This document shows positions 15,301 to 18,195 of a DNA stretch of 18,195 nt, piece by piece. The DNA comes from JBQCEE01 sp051960575 (GTDB lineage: Bacteria; Actinomycetota; Actinomycetes; Mycobacteriales; Jatrophihabitantaceae). The translations under genes and the position numbers were made by a program. A model generated the notes under the pieces. That model made no database searches and was not told the origin of the DNA. It saw nothing but the letters and a program-made list of their open reading frames with translations. Numbering within the stretch: the first letter of the stretch is position 1; every line of letters starts with the position of its first letter. The DNA is taken from the NCBI RefSeq assembly GCF_051960575.1, contig NZ_JBQCEE010000388.1, forward strand, positions 1-18,195, given 5' to 3'.

Positions 15301-18195
15301 AACGGGAACAAGAGCGCGGCGGACGCGATGGACGGCGCGTCCAACGGCAGCATCGGCACGGCGAAGTCGAAGGCCGGGTTCAGCTTCCCGATCCTCGACA
15401 ACCCCTCGTCGGTGTTCAACCTGCTCATGGGCGGCGACGTCGACCTGATCCGCTTCGACTCGGGCAACCTGTCGCTCGGCTTCTCGTACAGCCAGCAGTT
15501 CGGCCCCGTGTACGCGCCGCCGCCGGTGGTCATCACCATCTCCGGCAGCGCGAGTGTCAGCGCCCGCATCATCGCGGGCTTCGACACCTACGGGCTGCGC
15601 AAGGCCTACGAGGCGATCAAGTCCGGCCAGGGCGCGGGTTCGGTGATCGGCTCGATCCTCGACAGCCTGTTCCTCTACACCGTCGACCCGACCAAGGACG
15701 ACGGCAAGCCCGTGCCGGTGCTGACCCTGACCGGTGAGCTCGCGGCCGGCGCATCGGTGACGGTGCTCATCGTGAGCGTCGGCATCGAGGGCGGCATCAA
15801 GCTGACGATCAACTTCTACTGGAACGACCCCGACAACGACGGCAAGTTCCGGGCGAGCGAGTTCGCCAAGACGGCGATCAACAACCCGCTCTGTCTGTTC
15901 AACGTCGACGGCAAGCTCAGCGTCTTCCTGCGCCTCGGCGTGACGATCGGCTTCGGGCCGTTCAGCACCACCTTCCACATCACGCTGGTGGACATCACGC
16001 TGCTCGACTTCAGCGTGCATCCGGACTGCACGCCGCCACCGCCCGAGCTCGGTGAGGTGCAGGGGACGACGCTGTACCTGTTCTTCGGTCACCTCGGCGG
16101 CAGCGGCCAGCGGGGCGAGCCGTGGGGCAACAGCGGCGAGGACGAGACGGTGAAGGTGCACGAGCTGCACGACTTCACCGACCCGCAGCACCCGACCTTC
16201 GCCGGCTTCTCGGTCGACGGCCTCGGGCGCCACGAGGAATTCCGCGACAGCGGGCTACAGACGGTGGTGCTCGATGCCGGCGGCTACTCCGGCAAGGAGA
16301 CGGTCATCATCGGCGGCGACAGCAACCAGTCGCAGCCGGCGGCCGACGGGCCACCGACGCCGCTGCCGTTCGACCGCACGGCGGTCGTCGTCGGCGGTGA
16401 CGCCGCCGACAACATCAAGATCGACGGCGGCACGGTGTTCGTCGACGGCAAGGGCGGCGACGACACCGTCAACCTCACCGGCAACGGGGTGGCGAAGGTC
16501 GCCGGTGGCGCGGGCAACGACACCCTGACCGTCGGCAACGGCGACGACGTCGTCGCGGGCGACAGCGCTCTCGACACGAGCCGGCCGGTGACCCTGACCG
16601 ACCACCGCCAGTCCGAGCCGAAGGGCGCCTTCCAGAACATCTCGACGGTGGCCGACTCGCTCGGCGCACCCGGTGCGGGTGAGTCGAGCAGCGACGGCAA
16701 CGACTCGATCTTCGCGGGCTACGGCGCGAACACGCTGCTCGGCAACGGCGGCAACGACCAGCTCAGCGTCGCCACCGACAAGGTGCTGACGGGCAACGAG
16801 ACCAGGCAGCCGGGCACCAACGCGTCCAAGGGCGACACGATCGTCGGCGGCACCGGTGACAACAACATCCACGGCGGCGCGGGTGACGACACGATCTACG
16901 CCGGCCAGCGGTGGACGTCGCTGTCGGACAAGCCGAACTACGCCGGTGAGTCCGGCGACGGCAACAACCAGGTCGACACCGGCGCCGGCAGCGACACGGT
17001 GTACGGCGGCAGCGGCGCCGACTTCGTCATCGGCCACTCGGTGAGCGGCGGCCACGACACCGTCTACGGCGGTGGTGGCAGCGACGTCATCGCCGGCGGC
17101 GACGGCTCGGACCACCTCTACGGCGGCCCCGGACCGGACTACCTGTCCGGCGGCCCGGCGAAGATCGACACGATCGACCCGGCCGACCCCACCCTCGGCG
17201 CCTGGCGCATCACGCCGACACCGGACGGGAAGCCGGTCGACCACAAGCTGCTCGTCGGTGGCGACGGCGCCGATCACATCGTGGCCGGCAACGGTGGCGA
17301 CACGATCTACGGTGACCGCGAGGAGAACCAGTGCGTCACCCCGCCGGCGGTGCAGCCGAGGTGGACGCCACCGGGCGAGACCAGCACCGGCACCCCGGGC
17401 AACGACTGGGTGCAGGGCGGCGCCGGCGACGACAACATCGCCGGTGGCGCAGGTGCCGACATCCTCACCGCGGGCACCGGCACCGACGTGCTGTGCGGCG
17501 AGGCGGGGGCCGACAAGGTCTACGGCGGCCCGGGCACCGACACACTCTTCGGCGGCTCCGGTGACGACCTGCTCGTCGCCGGAACCGGCAACAGCGGGCT
17601 CTACGGCAACGACGGCGCCGACACCGTGCTCGCGGGCTCGGGCAACGACTGGCTCGAGGGCAACGGCGGTGCCGACAAGCTCGACGGCGGCACCGGGCAG
17701 AGCGTGCTCATCGGTGGCTCGTCCACCGCGGCGCAGGCGGACACCGGCGACACGATCTTCGGCGGCAGCGGCGACAACGTCCTCATCGGTGACAACGGCA
17801 CGGTCGACGCCAACAGCGCGTGGCCGGGGTCGGGCAAGCCGTTCGCCGAACCGGTGGTCGTGCACTCGTACGACCTCGACTCGGAGACGCCGGCGAGCTT
17901 CGGCGGCAACGACGTCATCACCGGCGGCTCGGGCGACGTGCAGGTGTACGCGGGTGTCGGTGACGACTATGTCGTCGGCGGCACCGGCACCGACCACCTC
18001 GAGGGCGGTCCGGGATCGGACACGATGTACACCGGCCCGGCCGGCGACGACGTGCTCGGCGGCACCTCGCCGCAGGCGGTGGCGGGCGGCTCGGTCGACG
18101 GCATCCCCGACGGCAGCGCGAACGGCACCGACATCGTGCCGAGCACGCTGACGACGCTGCCGATCACCGGCAACACCATCTCCGGGTTCCTGCCG
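9205..18195 (+). CDS. Giant exported calcium-binding repeat protein (RTX/EF-hand/Fn3), C-terminus beyond window
   Basis: One frame of 2,997 codons runs to the window edge without a stop. Codon phase is constant throughout, so I see no frameshift. Order of parts: signal peptide (residues 1-35); a long beta-rich scaffold with alternating hydrophobic strands and repeated IP-V/L-G-x-x-L segments (about 36-2275); two related small modules (410-468, 524-579); a second pair of related modules (649-720, 1053-1102); an Fn3-like domain (about 1510-1605); an EF-hand loop (2208-2219); a PPPPEL linker (about 2277); RTX-like glycine/aspartate repeats (2397-2953). The 18 cysteines fall into nine consecutive pairs, fitting an extracytoplasmic protein with disulfides. 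No enzyme motif is seen. The role is probably calcium-stabilised adhesion or surface structure, by inference. It stands alone: no export system lies next to it in the window. Confidence 0.9.
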   Translation, partial: MRRSRRSRRAVSLLAIAGLVLGTATVVSAPASVAAPPPGLDQDVSDIWSGLESLQSFSQGLATDGALGTALTDVALIPGGSDGIGFVDLLQKTLTDRLDATDTTFAKLAAALNGNSVNLGSGRTAKVQVVPGSATGRESLAVTLDVTKRVSAAPLTIGTTSPKFDFAAPVQVDLALHGTFTVVYDTAARAVYLDTTSTAVPTFTLAADAHFPCSPASSTPPCTQDTSGVHAGIGILGVSLNSGSSLDLTTSLTATLRDPNADGKVYLGTISGSSFQPFAEPLNGGTTPGELNGGAAAVPGLVTLTGPTGALHATLNLAASTDSSITLPGVSATVQVDWNDVTSGSPTVNVTSGALSAIQSFENLTPGDLAQGLAGLATALEAVQMSRTYKPTSGGRAGTTAAIAAGALTATYTATSGGKPQVNDLFQVGGSGGPVREVSAVDGAGPYTVTFGSPLNTAVADGTTLTQVDAKGDIDLPFMKGTLADVFQANEAITGFLNKHVKQTYNAQPNANTGTVSGASGTSATYTVVDGGAPAAGEYYTIGDETLKVGSVSGTGPYNLSFTTPFAGAHADGSAATQVALGALVPDFSSLQSMLASLQTTQDLPGGSQFTVGDVGYDDTTHKLAIGLSISRAAGSAQDLDAFTPVDSGTISSVGTDAGSGAPTLKDTGKSWQTNAYAGHRVRSGSATNVVKSNDGSTLVLSGAWVGGTPGAGDAYDIGGQDAGTGAISFANKLDSLGGGSGILNANASVPLATVTPSYSVNLTVVLDLEAPQTGDGCKNKLFNGVVNTQACPFTSNNTDGTSTVVTTLPTPADRIMIRTVDGSNNPLHLLTADAPIASKVVVNASVGFLGLGLTGDLHECAAFTSGTTDCDSSQHLLSVDFQPGLGDAQHDISLAELFAKLASGPASLIKVTVTGAAKATITPKITGIPGLSDTDFFGAGGAPTLTLSMTDITDPSTIHLDANGGSVADALGKIKAFNFDTSNPKALFGEILQTLKTLSKLLKNVSSSGSPTIQAALDTKIPVVGLTLGDIFRSSEQGQGDHVKYTSTQVQDSDGHFTDELLLRTVVAGTSTGVITATTPTTLTIKQWQGGTPADGSQYQVENALDSAIDLLTANPADSLQSLISLVNERLGAASIPISISVDLSHGTPTLGLQLDWKRDFHFTTPVSFDFNVGGNDSSIVGTQASGLVQLHANAEAKVKLLLPLSADPTDESGAATPAGLLVDPTQTSLSAGVDAGVGGFVKANFGPLSLSLGDPTQPDGGSHPAEAHAAFGASFNSPDTAPESISTFLGNVGSNSVHLNGGVTGVSCANDTPPTTLGLCAALPVYLSTDGGQHYNPVNATNDPTKDPDTLRLRLPLVTATPSNIGDLADQFKLTDSSGNALPLSASDSTKRFELPPSLASDLAHAVLDFSQLGGGLDGYFKFAEQALNLASFGGKVPLIGKDLQQGAQFLEHVQGEVDGVLGDLASVGNEAQLRDWVDNKLNDALKDVLPAGGKITADFVCSAQLATPTNVAGTAAKTDTPTTGYQYRVAASDPKGDTAASAAITVTSSALSATNTITVTWTKVDGASGYRLYRSSDGGTTWKEFDVATSDTPSFTDTGAAGTDGTPPTGPNPDLSPCPISKTTGVTLTGDIGQGKISADKGCEDDGANLCIGSGNPGLHTPLNIGIPGLSLAAATNDDGTPDPTQELAVRVGWHIHLKIGLDLHRGFFVETQDQKNPEIQVGLAVQLPKSIQAQISFLKVNLCDFATGQSYPPTASPSCPFKPLVPNGVTRTAGSPTPLFAGAFGIDLHTPTASVTAFDDPGFTANDDAANDITLKDLTNLASLKKLVTVGISAKVHIDWDFQAVLDSSLPGVGGEFKLDWQWGTSLNKPAVATDSGNDATPPADGVAKPDIEFDNVYISAGGFLSGVLKPIIKEVQQFTSPLKPVIDTLYAPIPVLSDLSHLAGGGDVTLISIAEAFSTLAGGPDLTMVDRILQVIKLVNAIPTGDDGLGIFIGSFKVSSSKAVGTAATPDNTDSLIDTKTPAPASQNGNKSAADAMDGASNGSIGTAKSKAGFSFPILDNPSSVFNLLMGGDVDLIRFDSGNLSLGFSYSQQFGPVYAPPPVVITISGSASVSARIIAGFDTYGLRKAYEAIKSGQGAGSVIGSILDSLFLYTVDPTKDDGKPVPVLTLTGELAAGASVTVLIVSVGIEGGIKLTINFYWNDPDNDGKFRASEFAKTAINNPLCLFNVDGKLSVFLRLGVTIGFGPFSTTFHITLVDITLLDFSVHPDCTPPPPELGEVQGTTLYLFFGHLGGSGQRGEPWGNSGEDETVKVHELHDFTDPQHPTFAGFSVDGLGRHEEFRDSGLQTVVLDAGGYSGKETVIIGGDSNQSQPAADGPPTPLPFDRTAVVVGGDAADNIKIDGGTVFVDGKGGDDTVNLTGNGVAKVAGGAGNDTLTVGNGDDVVAGDSALDTSRPVTLTDHRQSEPKGAFQNISTVADSLGAPGAGESSSDGNDSIFAGYGANTLLGNGGNDQLSVATDKVLTGNETRQPGTNASKGDTIVGGTGDNNIHGGAGDDTIYAGQRWTSLSDKPNYAGESGDGNNQVDTGAGSDTVYGGSGADFVIGHSVSGGHDTVYGGGGSDVIAGGDGSDHLYGGPGPDYLSGGPAKIDTIDPADPTLGAWRITPTPDGKPVDHKLLVGGDGADHIVAGNGGDTIYGDREENQCVTPPAVQPRWTPPGETSTGTPGNDWVQGGAGDDNIAGGAGADILTAGTGTDVLCGEAGADKVYGGPGTDTLFGGSGDDLLVAGTGNSGLYGNDGADTVLAGSGNDWLEGNGGADKLDGGTGQSVLIGGSSTAAQADTGDTIFGGSGDNVLIGDNGTVDANSAWPGSGKPFAEPVVVHSYDLDSETPASFGGNDVITGGSGDVQVYAGVGDDYVVGGTGTDHLEGGPGSDTMYTGPAGDDVLGGTSPQAVAGGSVDGIPDGSANGTDIVPSTLTTLPITGNTISGFLP
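10432..10608 (+). repeat. Inserted beta module, type 1, copy A (residues 410-468)
   Basis: About 59 residues, starting ATYTATSGGKP, with a centre V..V.G.GPYTVTF.SPL and ending ADGTTLTQV. It matches copy B at 10774-10941 (ATYTVVDGGAP ... GPYNLSFTTPF ... ADGSAATQV) at all these anchor positions. Such GDxxxIGxE...V...PL..AHADG units occur as small beta modules in large actinobacterial secreted proteins. Confidence 0.6.
10774..10941 (+). repeat. Inserted beta module, type 1, copy B (residues 524-579)
   Basis: About 56 residues, aligned with copy A with two short gaps. It carries YYTIGDETLKVGSV, closer than copy A to the usual form of this module. The two copies are separated by 55 residues of scaffold. 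Confidence 0.6.
11149..11364 (+). repeat. Inserted beta module, type 2, copy A (residues 649-720)
   Basis: The segment holds TLKDTGKSWQTNAYAGHRV followed by VVKSNDGSTLVLSGAW and GGTPGAGDAYDIGG. The pattern D..KSW..N..AG..V...SN..TTL.L...W...P..GD.Y.I is a familiar short beta module of large extracellular and phage proteins. It shares TL..W.GGTP..G..Y with copy B at 12361. Confidence 0.55.
12361..12510 (+). repeat. Inserted beta module, type 2, copy B (residues 1053-1102, degenerate)
   Basis: GVITATTPTTLTIKQWQGGT followed by PADGSQYQV aligns with the second half of copy A. The first half (DSDGHFTDELLLRTVVAG) is diverged and lacks the KSW core. Confidence 0.45.
13732..14019 (+). other. Fibronectin type III-like domain in the giant protein (residues 1510-1605)
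   Basis: PTNVAGT opens the domain. YQYRVAASDPKGDTAAS and TITVTWTKVDGASGYRLYRS give the paired strands with the conserved Trp and Tyr-x-Leu-Tyr-Arg, and SFTDTGAAGTDGTPP closes it into a Gly/Pro linker. It lies between Cys1504 and Cys1621, which may form the flanking disulfide of a host domain. Confidence 0.65.
15826..15861 (+). other. EF-hand calcium-binding loop in the giant protein (residues 2208-2219)
   Basis: DPDNDGKFRASE has Asp at loop positions 1, 3 and 5, Gly at 6, a hydrophobic residue at 8 and Glu at 12, matching the canonical 12-residue EF loop. A degenerate version, DPNADGKVYLGT, sits near the N-terminus (9976-10011) and lacks the acidic residue at 12. Confidence 0.65.
16393..18063 (+). 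repeat. RTX-type glycine/aspartate calcium-binding repeat region (residues 2397-2953)
   Basis: I count roughly 35 GGxGxDxhx-like motifs, for example GGAGNDTLTVGNGDD, GGAGDDTIYAG, GGSGADFVIG and GGPGTDTLFGGSGDD, where h is hydrophobic. In the RTX/hemolysin family such nonapeptides form a parallel beta-roll binding calcium between turns. The array is broken into blocks by non-repeat spacers, around 16561-16700, 17161-17260, 17320-17400 and 17800-17900. Two cysteines (2710, 2764) lie inside it. Confidence 0.88.

Noticed and set aside
14059..16233. Minus-strand open frame of about 720 codons, and another at 16255-17997
   Set aside because: Both are the mirror of the scaffold and RTX codons (alternating Val/Ala/Asp/Arg), with no domain, no ribosome site and no conserved residues.
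16393..18195. CRISPR-like or tandem DNA repeat array
   Set aside because: The periodicity comes from the coded RTX nonapeptides. The DNA repeats are degenerate, have no spacers and lie in one open frame.

Overview
The window is high-GC DNA from a Gram-positive actinobacterium. The third codon positions are almost all G or C, several genes appear to be leaderless, korAB has the actinobacterial layout with the gamma domain fused into the alpha subunit, and there is a class II tRNA-Tyr without an encoded CCA. The genus cannot be fixed from the sequence alone; an actinomycete of the Micrococcales/Propionibacteriales type is a reasonable guess. I see no mobile element, CRISPR array or rRNA.

Positions 1-4691 (minus strand) are a tightly packed, apparently translationally coupled operon, read from high to low coordinates: korA and korB (2-oxoglutarate:ferredoxin oxidoreductase), a small four-helix membrane protein, and a Pro/Gln-rich single-pass membrane protein with two NTF2-like repeats that runs off the left edge. 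Two of the junctions are ATGA overlaps. The membrane protein has no ATG, GTG or TTG where its N-terminus should be, which suggests a CTG start.

Positions 4915-8833 hold housekeeping genes. In order they are: an unrecognised 135-residue protein (+); a cysteine dioxygenase and a rhodanese-like protein overlapping by GTGA (+, cysteine-sulfur metabolism, with a good leaderless promoter); a beta-carbonic anhydrase (-, probably leaderless); the membrane protease HtpX (+); a small membrane protein of unknown function (-); and yajQ (-). tRNA-Tyr (8878-8959, +) starts 44 bases from the yajQ start codon on the opposite strand and is followed by a strong hairpin.

Positions 9205-18195, half of the window, are one uninterrupted + strand reading frame of 2,997 codons with no stop before the right edge. 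It encodes a giant exported protein. It has an N-terminal signal peptide, then a long beta-rich scaffold (about residues 36-2275) with internal repeats, small inserted beta modules, one Fn3-like domain, a canonical EF-hand calcium loop and cysteines that fall into nine consecutive pairs. After a proline-rich linker comes a C-terminal region of about 35 RTX-type glycine/aspartate calcium-binding motifs, ending near an LPITG sequence. This is the most notable object in the window: a multi-domain, calcium-dependent cell-surface or secreted protein whose scaffold I cannot assign to a named family. Long open frames on the opposite strand here are composition artefacts.
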